Origin: Granulicella cerasi
GTDB taxonomy: Bacteria; Acidobacteriota; Terriglobia; Terriglobales; Acidobacteriaceae
DNA: 64,000 nucleotides
Assembly (NCBI RefSeq): GCF_025685575.1
Contig: NZ_JAGSYD010000003.1
Coordinates: forward strand, 734,591 to 798,590
Reading direction: 5' to 3'
In this document: piece after piece, positions 17,304-26,110 of the stretch
Layout of the letters: each line of letters starts with the position of its first letter
How positions within the stretch are numbered: the stretch's first letter is position 1
Translations under genes and position numbers: made by a program
Notes under the pieces: generated by a model
Databases searched by the model: none
What the model was told of the DNA's origin: nothing
Seen by the model: only the letters and a program-made list of their open reading frames with translations

Positions 17304-17720
17304 GAAAACCCTCTTCCCCGGAACGGAGAAACAGTATTCGCCGCTACATCGATATGTAAAGCCGCATTTATCTATGGAATTGTTTTGGGATTCTTATCAA
17401 CCGATTTGAAAACCGCCATCGCTCCGAGCGCATGGAGATGCTCAGCGCGACAGAATCAATGCGCATCATCGATGCCCACTTGGCGACCAGATAGGCCTTG
17501 AACTCCGCGGGAACAACTACGTTTGCAGTTTGTACTTGGGGCGTAGCAAAACCTCGAATCAGAGGGATGGCCCTTGATCCGTGTATCGCCGACTGCCTCT
17601 AACCCGCTTCGCGACTGCGAAGGGCACTACATGGGGAAGGATCGCGCGACTGCGCTCTGAGGAAGAGCGCAGGTCGATTTTGCATTGCAAGCAAAATCAA
17701 CCTCCGAAAGAGTGCGGAAC
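17304..17720. other. Gene-poor stretch with a possible decayed coding fragment
   Basis: 417 bp with no intact gene. The part next to the GDSL gene should hold its promoter. On the minus strand about 17400-17560 reads as an open stretch containing VVVPAEFKAYLVAKW, without a start codon or ribosome site; it may be the tail of a lost gene. Confidence 0.3.
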
Positions 17721-18283
17721 CTATGACCACGGCATAACCGACCTTGAGACGCATTTGCAGCCATCTTCTACTCTTGGGCGCGTCCACTTGCCGTTCAAAT
17801 ACATGCCTTTGCTGGTTTCGTACTTCTTGCCGTTCGCCGCACGATGGGCAGCGTCACGCTGCATGTCCGACTCAGAAGGGTTACGAGGATCGTTCATGCA
17901 CGGAGCCGCGTACATCCAGATGGCGTGGGTGATGCCAAGAGAACCCCGCCGCTCTTGTTCAATCATGGCCGTAGCCTTGTCATTTAAAGACAAAGCAACC
18001 TGCCCGGCTTGCCCGCGCGTCATTCCAGCGATTTCCATTAGCGCGTTAGAAAGCAGGTGCAAATCTTTTCCCGCGGAGACAGAGCGCAAAGCCGCCTGAT
18101 AAATCGCTTCGACATGCTTCTTTGGCAAGCCGAGCGATTGAAGTTCTTTCGCAGGTCGCTTTTGACTGTCTCCGTCACCAATGCCGGGTCAAACGCAACC
18201 GTCGGGATGGCTTTGAGTTCCTTCCCAGAGTGGTGTTCTTCCGTCTTATTGCTGTCAGAAAATAGGCGTCGAAGCCAAGACAC
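17721..18283 (-). pseudogene. Phage head-morphogenesis (Mu gpF/SPP1 gp7-like) protein, frameshifted
   Basis: Two overlapping minus-strand frames together make one protein of about 187 residues. The first (start 18283, MSWLRRLFSD...) runs to VTETVKSDLRK. The second continues KELQSLGLPKKHVEAIYQAAL and ends in WTRPRVEDGCKCVSRSVMPWS. Joining them needs one extra A in the short A-run opposite 18147-18149. The C-terminal pattern (HRAANGKKY...G.CKCVSRS) resembles the phage minor head protein family. There are no other phage genes beside it. Either a decayed prophage piece, a slippage-dependent gene or a sequencing error. Confidence 0.55.
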
Positions 18284-18309
18284 AGTTCATTCTCCCTTGA
18301 GAGTTCATC

Positions 18310-18660
18310 TCAAGATTCCCGCGTGTACCAAAAGCTCAGTGCGAGGACAGACGGAGAGCCGACCTCCAGCCTTCGCCAATTTACGAAAGCAGCGCACTCG
18401 ATCAGCGCCTTATATTGCGCCGGGCATCGAACAGCAAAGCTTGCCACGTTCGCCAACTCAAGCGTGAGAACCTTGCCGGGTTCACAATGAACGTTCGACA
18501 TGCCATCATCTGGGGCGTCGAGCGAAGTCATACAGTCGATCCAAGCGTCCATGTTCCTGCCATAGAACGCAGGGAAACCGAAGACTTGAGCAAACTCGCT
18601 ATGAAACGACTCCCAATCTCGTATGTTCTTGCAGTCTAAGGAAACCTTTGCAATAGTCAC
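18310..18660 (-). CDS. Barstar-family (RNase inhibitor-like) protein
   Basis: A 116-residue cytosolic protein of the barstar fold. The family signature is FHSEFAQVFGFPAFYGRNMDAWIDCM (about 19-44, split), matching the barstar helix-loop-helix that plugs barnase-type RNases. The start is GTG at 18660; an in-frame TGA lies two codons upstream, so no longer form is possible. No barnase-like RNase gene is visible next to it. The phage-head-like gene 26 bp downstream is the only neighbour and might be a toxin-carrying relic, but no RNase motif was seen there. Function as an orphan immunity protein is inferred. Confidence 0.75.
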   Translation of the reverse strand: MTIAKVSLDCKNIRDWESFHSEFAQVFGFPAFYGRNMDAWIDCMTSLDAPDDGMSNVHCEPGKVLTLELANVASFAVRCPAQYKALIECAAFVNWRRLEVGSPSVLALSFWYTRES

Positions 18661-18893
18661 TGCTCAAGCATAGAGTTTGCACGATATACGGGTATACCCC
18701 AATTGACTTGGTACGCCCGCACTGCGGGGCGGAGCACCCGCCTGCCAAGCTGGATTCCTTGAAATACCGGGTTTTCAGATGGAGTCTGTTCTACCCGCGC
18801 CGGGGCATCCGAAGAGCGATCTTTGGTATGTACCGGTACAAGACATAGCCCGCATCGTGCCATTCCTAAGTTATTCATTTGTATTGATTTAGT

Positions 18894-18943
18894 TGGTGGG
18901 CACAGCAGGATTCGAACCTACGACTTCCACCGTGTGAAGGTGC
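18894..18943 (-). pseudogene. tRNA-Val(CAC) 3' half, likely attachment-site remnant
   Basis: Read on the minus strand, this is the 3' half of a tRNA: anticodon loop TTCACAC (complement of 18932-18938, anticodon CAC), variable loop AAGTC, T-arm GTAGG-TTCGAAT-CCTGC, acceptor strand TGTGCCC, A73 and encoded CCA. The 5' side (acceptor, D-arm) is missing and replaced by unrelated AT-rich sequence. Tyrosine recombinases of genomic islands often leave such 3' halves. Confidence 0.75.
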
Positions 18944-18952
18944 CGTGCTAAA

Positions 18953-19041
18953 CCTAAGTTATTGACGGTAAAAGGGATATTTGACGGTAAAACCGGCAAA
19001 ACCGGCCCAAATGGCGGTATTTGCCACAAAAATGCCACAAA
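18953..19041. repeat. Cluster of short direct repeats beside the tRNA-Val half
   Basis: CCTAAGTTATT at 18953-18963 repeats 18865-18875 on the other side of the tRNA remnant. TTGACGGTAAAA occurs at 18962-18973 and 18981-18992. TGCCACAAA occurs at 19022-19030 and 19033-19041. Iterated short repeats beside an att core are typical of integrase arm sites; that role is inferred. Confidence 0.55.
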
Positions 19042-19277
19042 GCCATAGCGAACTGATGTGGGTATTTGGGTTGGTTTGCGGGGAACCAACCCTGCTTGGC
19101 TTATGAGCGAAAAGCGGCCTAGATTGCCCGTCCCTCTTCGATTCACTGGACGCCGTAAACTGATCGCCATCTCGACAGACCAGAGCGCGAGATTAGTGCA
19201 GTGGCCTGTACGCATCAATGGAGAGCCCGTGGGGACGTCGATAAACATAACTGGCTTGAGCCGACAGGCTCCGATGG

Positions 19278-21131
19278 TTAGTTCGACCGGAGCTTGCCGA
19301 CATCCCGAATAGCACCCCGAGCTGCGTTGCTCGTCAGCGCAGCGTATGCCTGAAGTGCCGGTGAAACGGCCCTTTCACGTTCGATTGGCTTCCACGCCCT
19401 GGAGCCACGAGCTATCATTGCCGCGCGGCGCTCTTCAAGAATGTCTTTGCTGAGTTCAAGCTGAATGGAACGAGACGGGATATCGATCTTGATCGTGTCG
19501 CCGGTTTCGACTAGGCCAAGGAGGCCACCTTCGGCGGCTTCGGGAGAAATATGGCCGATGGAAAGCCCGGAACTTCCTCCGGAGAAACGCCCGTCCGTAA
19601 TCAGGGCACAGGATTTCGCCAGGCCCTTCGACTTGAGGTAACTGGTCGGGTAAAGCATCTCCTGCATGCCAGGGCCGCCTTTAGGACCTTCGTAGCGAAC
19701 CACAACAACATCGCCTGCGGTGACCTGATCGCCCAGAATTCCATCGATAGCACCTTCCTGGCTCTCGAAGACGATTGCTTTCCCCGTGAGTACAAGCATG
19801 GATGGGTCCACACCCGCTGTCTTGACGATGCAACCTTCTGGGGCAAGATTGCCGAAGAGAATGGCAAGACCACCATCCTTGCTGAACGCATGCTCCGCAG
19901 ACCGTATCGCGCCGGTCTCACGATTCTTGTCGAGTTCCTCCCAGCGGGCGGACTGCGAAAAGGCCGTCTGAGTGGGGATATTGCCAGCAGCCGCACGATA
20001 GAAGGTGTGAACCGACGCCTCCTCTGTCCGCATGATGTCCCAATCTTCAAGGGCCTTCCCAAGCGTGGGGGCATGAACCGTGGGCACATTCGTATCGATC
20101 AGTCCGGCCCGGTCAAGTTCGCCAAGAATCGCCATGACGCCGCCCGCGCGATGGACGTCCTCAAGATGTACATCGCTCTTGGCCGGTGCAACTTTGCAGA
20201 GGCAGGGTACTTTGCGGGACAGGCGATCGATATCCGCCATCGTGAAGTTCACTTCGCCTTCGCTGGCAGCCGCCAGCAGGTGCAGCACTGTGTTTGTCGA
20301 GCCGCCCATGGCAATGTCCAGACTCATGGCATTCTCGAAAGCGGCGCGGCTCGCAAGGCGACGGGGAAGCACACTCGCGTCGTCCTTCTCATACCAGCGC
20401 TTGGCAAGATCGACGATCAATCGACCGGCGCGTCGAAATAGTTGTTCCCGATCGGAATGTGTCGCCAGAACGGAACCGTTTCCTGGCAAGGCAAGCCCCA
20501 GAGCCTCTGTGAGACAGTTCATGGAGTTGGCAGTAAACATGCCCGAACAGGAACCGCACGTTGGACAAGCAGACCGCTCAATCACAGCCACGTCTGCATC
20601 GCTGTAGTTGCTGTCTGCGGCGGCAACAATGGCATCGACCAGATCGAATGCTTGTTTGCGATCCTTCACCGTGGCCTTTCCTGCCTCCATCGGGCCGCCC
20701 GAGACAAAGATCGCGGGGATGTTCAGCCGCATGGCAGCCATCAACATTCCTGGCGTGATCTTGTCGCAGTTCGAAATGCAGACGAGGGCATCTGCGCAGT
20801 GCGCATTGGCCATGTATTCGACACAATCCGCAATAAGCTCACGCGACGGAAGCGAATAGAGCATTCCGCCATGCCCCATGGCGATGCCGTCATCGACGGC
20901 AATAGTGTTGAATTCCTTCGCGACACCGCCCGCTGCTGCAATCTCGCCCGCCACCAGCTGGCCCAGATCTTTCAGATGAACGTGCCCAGGAACAAATTGC
21001 GTGAAGCTGTTGGCGACGGCAATGATCGGTTTGCCGAAATCTCCATCCTTCATCCCTGTCGCTCGCCAAAGGCTGCGAGCACCTGCCATATTGCGGCCGT
21101 GGGTGGTTGTCCTTGAACGGTAGGGCGGCAT
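19278..21131 (-). CDS. ilvD: Dihydroxy-acid dehydratase
   Basis: IlvD, 617 residues, close to the usual length of about 616. It dehydrates 2,3-dihydroxy-isovalerate and -3-methylvalerate to the 2-keto acids of branched-chain amino acid synthesis, using an Fe-S cluster. Cluster cysteines are seen in [10 protein letters not shown] (about 122-131) and [18 protein letters not shown] (about 190-207). The C-terminal GRFSGG and AEGG blocks are present. An SD (AGGAG) lies 6 nt before the ATG. It stands alone, without ilvC or ilvBN, and is divergent from a LysR gene, which suggests dedicated control. Related sugar-acid dehydratases share the fold, but the cysteine pattern and length fit IlvD. Confidence 0.93.
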   Translation of the reverse strand: MPPYRSRTTTHGRNMAGARSLWRATGMKDGDFGKPIIAVANSFTQFVPGHVHLKDLGQLVAGEIAAAGGVAKEFNTIAVDDGIAMGHGGMLYSLPSRELIADCVEYMANAHCADALVCISNCDKITPGMLMAAMRLNIPAIFVSGGPMEAGKATVKDRKQAFDLVDAIVAAADSNYSDADVAVIERSACPTCGSCSGMFTANSMNCLTEALGLALPGNGSVLATHSDREQLFRRAGRLIVDLAKRWYEKDDASVLPRRLASRAAFENAMSLDIAMGGSTNTVLHLLAAASEGEVNFTMADIDRLSRKVPCLCKVAPAKSDVHLEDVHRAGGVMAILGELDRAGLIDTNVPTVHAPTLGKALEDWDIMRTEEASVHTFYRAAAGNIPTQTAFSQSARWEELDKNRETGAIRSAEHAFSKDGGLAILFGNLAPEGCIVKTAGVDPSMLVLTGKAIVFESQEGAIDGILGDQVTAGDVVVVRYEGPKGGPGMQEMLYPTSYLKSKGLAKSCALITDGRFSGGSSGLSIGHISPEAAEGGLLGLVETGDTIKIDIPSRSIQLELSKDILEERRAAMIARGSRAWKPIERERAVSPALQAYAALTSNAARGAIRDVGKLRSN

Positions 21132-21222
21132 GCTCTCTCCTGGAAGAAGCTGATCAAAAGGCTAGCGACTCGGGGGAGGGTTGTAAAATATATTATTGTC
21201 GCGTTATTAGGTCGTCATACAT
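21132..21222. promoter_or_regulatory. Divergent ilvD/LysR control region
   Basis: 91 bp between the two starts, with an AT-rich core containing the palindrome AATATATT (21187-21194) and two TTATT copies. The layout fits LysR control of ilvD; no operator is proven. Confidence 0.4.
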
Positions 21223-22149
21223 ATGGATCAACGACAGCTCAAACACTTCTTGGCGGTTGCGGAAACATTGCACTTCGGTAAAGCGGCAGACCGCCTTGGG
21301 ATGACGCAGCCACCGTTGAGTCAATCCATCAGAGCTCTGGAAGCTGAGATCGGTTCGCCCCTCTTTGTGCGGACGAATCGCAGCGTGTCGCTGACTTCTC
21401 TGGGAGCCGAGTGGCTGGGTCCTGTTCGCTCCGCGCTCGATGACCTGGAGAACTTGGCCCGGCTGGCGCAACGCCTTCGCAGCGGCGACACTGGCCGGCT
21501 CGAAGTATCCTTCGTCAGCACTGCCGACTACAGCATCTTGCCAACGTTGGTGCAACGTTTCAGGCAGCTCTATCCGGCGGTCGAATTGCTGCTTACTGAG
21601 GCGACCAGCGATGTACAAATATCAACTCTGCTTGAGGAGAAAGGCAATGTAGGCATCATCATCCGGGATGTCCCAGCACTGCCTAAAGGACTTTCCTATC
21701 GTAAGCTCGTTTGCGAATCACTGATTGCTGCAGTCCCGGAAGACTGGATTACGCAGGGCCGCATCACTCCTGTGAAAGGTCGACTGACCTCAGCCGAGAT
21801 GACTGCATCGTCGCTGGTCATCTTCCCGCGACGCGTTGCCCCTTCTTTCTATGACCTCGTTATGGATTACTACGCCGCCCACGGAGGCGACGTTCACATC
21901 ATCCAACATGCGATCCAGATGCAGACCATCATCAGCCTGGTTTCGGCTGGAATGGGAATCGCGCTTGTACCCGCATCGATGCGTCACTTGGCGCGTTCTG
22001 GGGTGGCCTATCTGGCCTTGCAGAGCAAGGCACCTCAGCTCGAATCGGGGCTCATCTGGCGTGATGGGGATTCAACTTCCACTCTCGCCAATTTCCTCCG
22101 CATTGCAACCAAGTCTCATGTTGCAATCCGGCAGACAGGGACTTCATGA
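21223..22149 (+). CDS. LysR-family transcriptional regulator
   Basis: A 308-residue LysR protein. The N-terminal helix-turn-helix is recognisable as LKHFLAVAETLHFGKAAD and LGMTQPPLSQSIRALE (about 5-46); the effector-binding domain spans about 90-295 and includes SLVSAGMGIALVPAS, near-identical to the same segment of MdcR in this window. It is divergent from ilvD by 91 bp and is its likely regulator. The effector is unknown. Confidence 0.87.
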   Translation: MDQRQLKHFLAVAETLHFGKAADRLGMTQPPLSQSIRALEAEIGSPLFVRTNRSVSLTSLGAEWLGPVRSALDDLENLARLAQRLRSGDTGRLEVSFVSTADYSILPTLVQRFRQLYPAVELLLTEATSDVQISTLLEEKGNVGIIIRDVPALPKGLSYRKLVCESLIAAVPEDWITQGRITPVKGRLTSAEMTASSLVIFPRRVAPSFYDLVMDYYAAHGGDVHIIQHAIQMQTIISLVSAGMGIALVPASMRHLARSGVAYLALQSKAPQLESGLIWRDGDSTSTLANFLRIATKSHVAIRQTGTS

Positions 22150-22273
22150 TCCGCGAGCGGGGGTGCCTGTCGCGAGCGCCTCAACGCGTGCATCATCGCC
22201 AATGCACTCACCGAGTGACTGAATGGTAGCTAGAAGTCCGCATGCTGTCAGCGGATATTACCCTACGATTCGC

Positions 22274-22414
22274 ACCTCTGCCGTGACAGCTAAGCTGGAT
22301 CGCGTAACTTGTTGATACTAGGCGGATGGTTCCCTGAGCGCCTTATTGGACCCTCGGCAACGGTTATTGGACCCTTAGCGGACCTACGACCTCTGCCCTC
22401 CAAACCTTTGCCCA
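22274..22414 (+). repeat. Left 141-bp direct repeat bounding the galactoside island
   Basis: Matches 41838-41983 with about four mismatches and one 5-bp gap. It begins ACCTCTGCCGTGACAG, which is the anticodon-loop-to-variable-loop part of a tRNA-Asp (opposite strand), then runs through TAAGCTGGATCGCG and GCGCCTTATTGGACC. Weaker similarity resumes at 22429-22453. Unlike the right copy, it lacks the T-arm and acceptor parts of the tRNA. Confidence 0.85.
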
Positions 22415-22560
22415 GACCTTTCTCTTTAGGCAAAGGTCGCGGGTCCAGATGGAATTGGCCCTACTGTCCCCCAGAGTCTCGTCTGTCATCCGGCACCCCC
22501 TACAGCTTCGACGGCCGATTGGATTTCAGTAGTTCGGAACCGTGGCACAGCCGTAATCCG

Positions 22561-22941
22561 CTATTTACGTGCGGCCTTGATGCTTTCAATTTCATGAAAC
22601 CGTGCACCCCAACTAGACAGACAATCGAGCAACGTCCTTACTTCATCGCGAAGATCTGGATGCAGCTCATACTCAACATGCAGGATGAGTTCACTAAAGT
22701 CTTTTCTTGTTACGATTCCGCTGGCCTCAAGTCTTCTCAGGCTTTGAGTCAACATTTTCTTAGACGCACCAGGGATGATTCGTCCCAACTGTCCGATCCG
22801 AACCGGACCATGACGCATGGCACAAAGGATATGCACCTGCCACTTTCCTTGCAGCAATACTTCCACAGTCCGTTGCGCGCACCGGACGTAGGCTCCCTTT
22901 TCGGAGGAACTATTTGTCTTTTCCGCTTTCGCTCGATTCAT
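22561..22941 (-). CDS. HxlR-family transcriptional regulator (copy 1)
   Basis: A 126-residue winged-helix regulator of the HxlR/MarR-like type, from the ATG at 22941 (a TTG seven codons upstream is also in frame). The core reads LLQGKWQVHILCAM, GPVRIGQLGRIIPGASKKML and LRRLEASGIVTRK, ending with YELHPDLRDEV. It is about two-thirds identical by eye to a second HxlR protein at 42808-43200. Both lie just right of a copy of the island repeat. HxlR proteins often answer to aldehydes or redox signals; the target here is unknown. Confidence 0.8.
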   Translation of the reverse strand: MNRAKAEKTNSSSEKGAYVRCAQRTVEVLLQGKWQVHILCAMRHGPVRIGQLGRIIPGASKKMLTQSLRRLEASGIVTRKDFSELILHVEYELHPDLRDEVRTLLDCLSSWGARFHEIESIKAARK

Positions 22942-23160
22942 GAAGGTAGCCGGATTCCACAAGGTAGAGTTCAGGAATAGCTAGTGGTAGTTGCAGGACA
23001 ACATCAGTCGCGACAGCGCTCCCGAACGCTTCATTCGCTACTCCTGCATCTGCTTTTCAACGAGTTTGATCGCTTCAGACTGTGGCAGATTTCCCAGCTC
23101 CGAGAGGGACCTCTGGAGTGCCCGGCTTGCTTTGGACCAGTAGCTAAGAGAGAACTGGAC

Positions 23161-23449
23161 ATGGGACGAGGGAAGAAATACCAGCCTGAGCAGGTGGTGA
23201 ACCTGTTGCGGCAGATCGAAGTGGCGGTGGCGAACGGGAAGACGACGGCGCAGGCGTGCAAGGAAGCCGGGATTGTGGAGCAGACCTACTTCCGTTGGCG
23301 CAAGGAGTACGGAGTACGGCGGTCTGCAGGTGGACCAGGCGAAGCGGCTGAAGGAGCTGGAGCAGGAGAACACGAAGCTGAAGCGCCTGGTGGCGAACCT
23401 GAGCCTGGATAACCTTGTGCTGAAGGACCTCGCCTCGGGAAACTTCTAA
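23161..23449 (+). pseudogene. IS3-family transposase OrfA, broken by a 7-bp duplication
   Basis: Starts MGRGKKYQPEQVVNLLRQ, a helix-turn-helix OrfA. After FRWRKEYG the frame is lost because GAGTACG is duplicated in tandem around 23304-23317. Without the duplication the protein would continue GGLQVDQAKRLKELEQEN (leucine-zipper-like coiled coil) and end ...LVLKDLASGNF at 23449, matching the tail of the second copy. As it stands the frame ends near 23412. Confidence 0.85.
23437..23443 (+). promoter_or_regulatory. Programmed -1 frameshift heptamer GGGAAAC (IS copy 1)
   Basis: Fits the X XXY YYZ slippery pattern and sits exactly where orfA (frame ending TAA at 23447) must shift by -1 into orfB. 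The same heptamer is kept in copy 2 (63932-63938, minus strand). Confidence 0.7.
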
Positions 23450-23481
23450 GCCCGGAGCGACGGCGCTGTGCAGTAGACCAT

Positions 23482-24516
23482 GTGCAACAGAAGCATGGGC
23501 TGACGGAGCGGCGAGCGTGCCACCTGGTGAACCAGCCACGGGGCACGCAGCGCTACCGGCCGGCACGGCGCGAAGACGAGGATGCGCTCACGCAGGTAAT
23601 CGTCCAGCTTGCCAGCCAGTACGGCCGCTATGGCTACCGCCGCATCACGGCGCTGCTGAAGCGGGCCGGCTGGTCGGTCGGCAAGGACCGCGTGGAGCGT
23701 ATCTGGAGTCGCGAAGGGCTGAAGGTTCCCCAAAAGCAGAAGCCGCGCGGGCGGCTGTGGCTCAACGACGGCTCGTGCGTGCGGCTTCGGCCGGAGCGGC
23801 CGAACCATGTGTGGAGCTACGACTTCGTCAGCACACGAACGCACGATGGCCGCAGTGTGCGCATCCTCAACCTGATCGACGAGTTCACTCGGGAGTGCCT
23901 GCTGGTGCGTGCGGAGCGGCGCTGGTCCAGCGCCAAGGTGATCGGCGCCCTGGCCGACGTGATGGTCATCAAAGGCATCCCGGAGCACCTTCGTTCCGAC
24001 AATGGCCCCGAGTTCGTGGCCAGGGACCTGCGTCAGTGGATCTCCGACACAGGGGCCGGTACCCTGTACATCGAGCCGGGCTCTCCGTGGGAGAACGGCT
24101 ACTGTGAGAGCTTCAACTCCAAGCTGAGGGATGAGTTCCTCAACGGAGAGATCTTCTACTCGATCAAGGAACTGCGCGTGCTGGCCGAGCGCTGGCGCGT
24201 CCACTACAACACCGTCCGGCCACACTCTTCCCTCGGCTATCGGCCACCGGCGCCCGAAGCCTGGCTGACTTCAACCCCGGGGCATGGAGAAGTGGAAACC
24301 GCTACGCGCTTCCCACTTCTCCACGCCCCAGACGGCGGCTACTTGAAGTCAGAAACAGCTGCGCTACACTTACTCACCTACTGGTTAAAACATCGGGCAG
24401 CGCAAGGCGGGCACATGCTTTACCCGATCTCTTTGCATCATAGAGTGCTATATCAGCGCGTTTCAACAGCGTCTCCAGGGAGTCAACTTCCGAGCATTCA
24501 GCCACGCCGATGCTGA
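23482..24516 (+). CDS. IS3-family transposase OrfB (DDE integrase core), stop codon lost
   Basis: The rve-type catalytic domain is complete: Asp114 (VWSYDFV), Asp173 (RSDNGPEF) and Glu209 (ENGYCESFN), with D-35-E spacing. The frame is open upstream to the GGGAAAC slippery heptamer at 23437-23443, so OrfAB would normally be made by -1 frameshifting; GTG at 23482 is only the first internal start. In copy 2 the protein ends TALH-stop. Here TAA has become TTA, and translation runs about 39 codons past the IS end at 24399. Confidence 0.85.
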   Translation: MQQKHGLTERRACHLVNQPRGTQRYRPARREDEDALTQVIVQLASQYGRYGYRRITALLKRAGWSVGKDRVERIWSREGLKVPQKQKPRGRLWLNDGSCVRLRPERPNHVWSYDFVSTRTHDGRSVRILNLIDEFTRECLLVRAERRWSSAKVIGALADVMVIKGIPEHLRSDNGPEFVARDLRQWISDTGAGTLYIEPGSPWENGYCESFNSKLRDEFLNGEIFYSIKELRVLAERWRVHYNTVRPHSSLGYRPPAPEAWLTSTPGHGEVETATRFPLLHAPDGGYLKSETAALHLLTYWLKHRAAQGGHMLYPISLHHRVLYQRVSTASPGSQLPSIQPRRC

Positions 24517-25522
24517 CGGATAAGAATGTGGATTCGATCGATAGCGACGATTGAACAGTCGCACAAAGGCGCTGTGCCATGATGAGTCCGCTTGGCCCTG
24601 AGACTGAAGGAAGAATCATGACGATCTCATCGCCACCGAGTCTTCCAACCAAATCATGCGCGCGACACTCACTAGTCAGCAAGGAGGCAAGATCGCATAT
24701 GGCACGGTCTCCGGCGGCATGGCCAAAGGTGTCATTGATTGTTTTGAAACGGTCAATATCGAGTAAGGCGATGGAAAAGGCCTCACGATTCCTCTTATAG
24801 CGGCTGATTTCCTGCGAGATCTGGCATTCAATACCGCGACGGTTAAGGGTGTTCGTCAGGGAGTCAAGCATCGACTGCCGTTCAAGCTGCAGAATGATGT
24901 CTTGACCAAAGACAATCAGGAACAGAAGTCCAAGCATCGCTGAAAGGATGACATTTCCAACAATGATTGTTTGACTTAAGAAATGCAGTGAGATCAACGG
25001 AAAAACGGTGGCGAGTGCTGTTTGAGTTCCGCCAATCACAAGCACAGCATAGAGTCCGTAGACCAGCATAAAGAATCCAAGAGCGGTTATGGCTGACCGC
25101 TTTTTGCTTGCTAACTTTATGAGGAGATAGGCGGAATCAAGTCTTATGACGGTAATCGCAATTACAGGCAACGATGGAAACCGGGCGGAAAGTGCCGGAA
25201 CCAGATAGAGCAATGTGCAGAGGCACCCAATCACCAAGCAGAAATCTCGGCTATCAACAAGTGGCTTGAGGGAGAGATATTGTTTTACCGAAAAATAGAT
25301 TAGAAGAGTTGCTACAAACGATAGGCTCTCGGCGAGATGAAACCAAAGCGGTGATTGGATGAGAAAAGCACACCTACAGAGGGCGGCAGTTACAAATGCT
25401 ACCCCAAGCATCCCGGCACCTTTAAGATCCGGATAGACAGTATGAAGGAAAAAGAAGAACACGGCGAGAAGCGAACCGAAAACGATCTGACCGATGATCA
25501 GCGAAGGAGAATCCAGCGCCAT
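24374..25522 (-). CDS. Membrane-bound diguanylate cyclase, 3' end replaced by IS
   Basis: A 382-residue GGDEF protein. Six to seven hydrophobic segments fill residues 1-215. The GGDEF domain follows (LTNTLNRRG, LLDIDRFKTINDTFGH), with active site GRLGGDEI, which allows catalysis, and an ADIALYDAKRSGK tail. It would make cyclic di-GMP at the inner membrane. The start at 25522 has AAGGA about 8 nt upstream. The last residues, LPDVLTSR and the stop, are encoded by the terminal repeat of the IS ending at 24399, so the native C-terminus has been cut. The loss is probably small because the domain is nearly complete. Confidence 0.88.
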   Translation of the reverse strand: MALDSPSLIIGQIVFGSLLAVFFFFLHTVYPDLKGAGMLGVAFVTAALCRCAFLIQSPLWFHLAESLSFVATLLIYFSVKQYLSLKPLVDSRDFCLVIGCLCTLLYLVPALSARFPSLPVIAITVIRLDSAYLLIKLASKKRSAITALGFFMLVYGLYAVLVIGGTQTALATVFPLISLHFLSQTIIVGNVILSAMLGLLFLIVFGQDIILQLERQSMLDSLTNTLNRRGIECQISQEISRYKRNREAFSIALLDIDRFKTINDTFGHAAGDRAICDLASLLTSECRAHDLVGRLGGDEIVMILPSVSGPSGLIMAQRLCATVQSSLSIESTFLSVSIGVAECSEVDSLETLLKRADIALYDAKRSGKACARLALPDVLTSR

Positions 25523-26110
25523 GTCTTTTCCTTCTACGCATTCTCGCAAATGGTATTGACGTAGGGAATAAGATTTACACTCACATCAGATTCTGCACAA
25601 TGACAAATTGGACAATCTATCCAGCGGGATGCCCAATCGGGACTGTAAGCCCTCTCGCTTCCGGACACGGCCAAATGTCTTAATCATGCGTACACCGCAT
25701 CTTGCCCCCTGAAAAGCAGCGTGATAACCACCTCGATTCGCATGTCCATGGGGCGTTGTTGGGCTGTGGGACAGGAAGCGATTATGGGATCAACTGCCGA
25801 GAAATGGCCAGCCATCCGGACGTGCAAGACTCTGGAGCCTCAAGGGCCATGAATGATCGATTCATAAGGGTTTCGACATGAGATAGGGATTCTGAATCTC
25901 CTCTCACTCGTCCTATCGTGCAGAGAAGAGACAGTAACGCTCCTTGTCGCTAGGATTGCATCAGCGTCGATCTCATCGAAAGCCAAGGCGAGCACCGATT
26001 TGATGTACTATATGAATAGGCTGACGCATGGTGATTGCCTAATCGTAACTTCTTGCATGACCGCCAGCCAACAACTGACGGGCGTAGCGATAAGAGCACG
26101 GCCGTAATGT
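25523..26110. other. 588-bp gene-free stretch
   Basis: Between the diguanylate cyclase start and the alpha-galactosidase stop. Its right half is the trailer of the galactoside cluster, its left half the cyclase promoter. No open frame with family character, RNA or strong hairpin was recognised. Confidence 0.4.

Larger units (their letters stand above)
18661..19277. other. Gene-free stretch holding tRNA-Val remnant and short direct repeats
   Basis: Between the barstar gene and ilvD. It holds a tRNA-Val 3' half (18894-18943) and three sets of short direct repeats (18953-19041), listed separately. From 19042 to 19277 nothing convincing is seen apart from a weak GAGCC/GGCTC stem at 19258-19271 just past the ilvD stop, without a T-run. 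Confidence 0.5.
23119..24399 (+). mobile_element. IS3-family insertion sequence, copy 1 (inactivated)
   Basis: 1281 bp. Left end TGCCCGGCTTGC...GGACCAGTAG (23119 onward) and right end, read inward, TGCCCGATGTTTTAACCAGTAG (from 24399, split) are related terminal repeats. orfA and orfB overlap through a GGGAAAC slippery site at 23437-23443, as in IS3-family elements. The element is damaged: a 7-bp tandem duplication frameshifts orfA, and orfB has lost its stop. No matching target duplication is seen (GGAG left, GCGC right). A second copy begins at 62975. Confidence 0.88.

Noticed and set aside
18894..18943. Intact tRNA-Val gene
   Set aside because: The D-arm and 5' acceptor strand are missing and the anticodon stem has a mismatch at its base, so it cannot be a working tRNA.
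18889..19248. Minus-strand frame of 119 codons over the tRNA-Val remnant
   Set aside because: Its C-terminus is just a translation of the tRNA 3' half; no ribosome site or known domain.
23115..24403. Target-site duplication around IS copy 1
   Set aside because: The flanking bases GGAG and GCGC do not match, so no duplication can be claimed.
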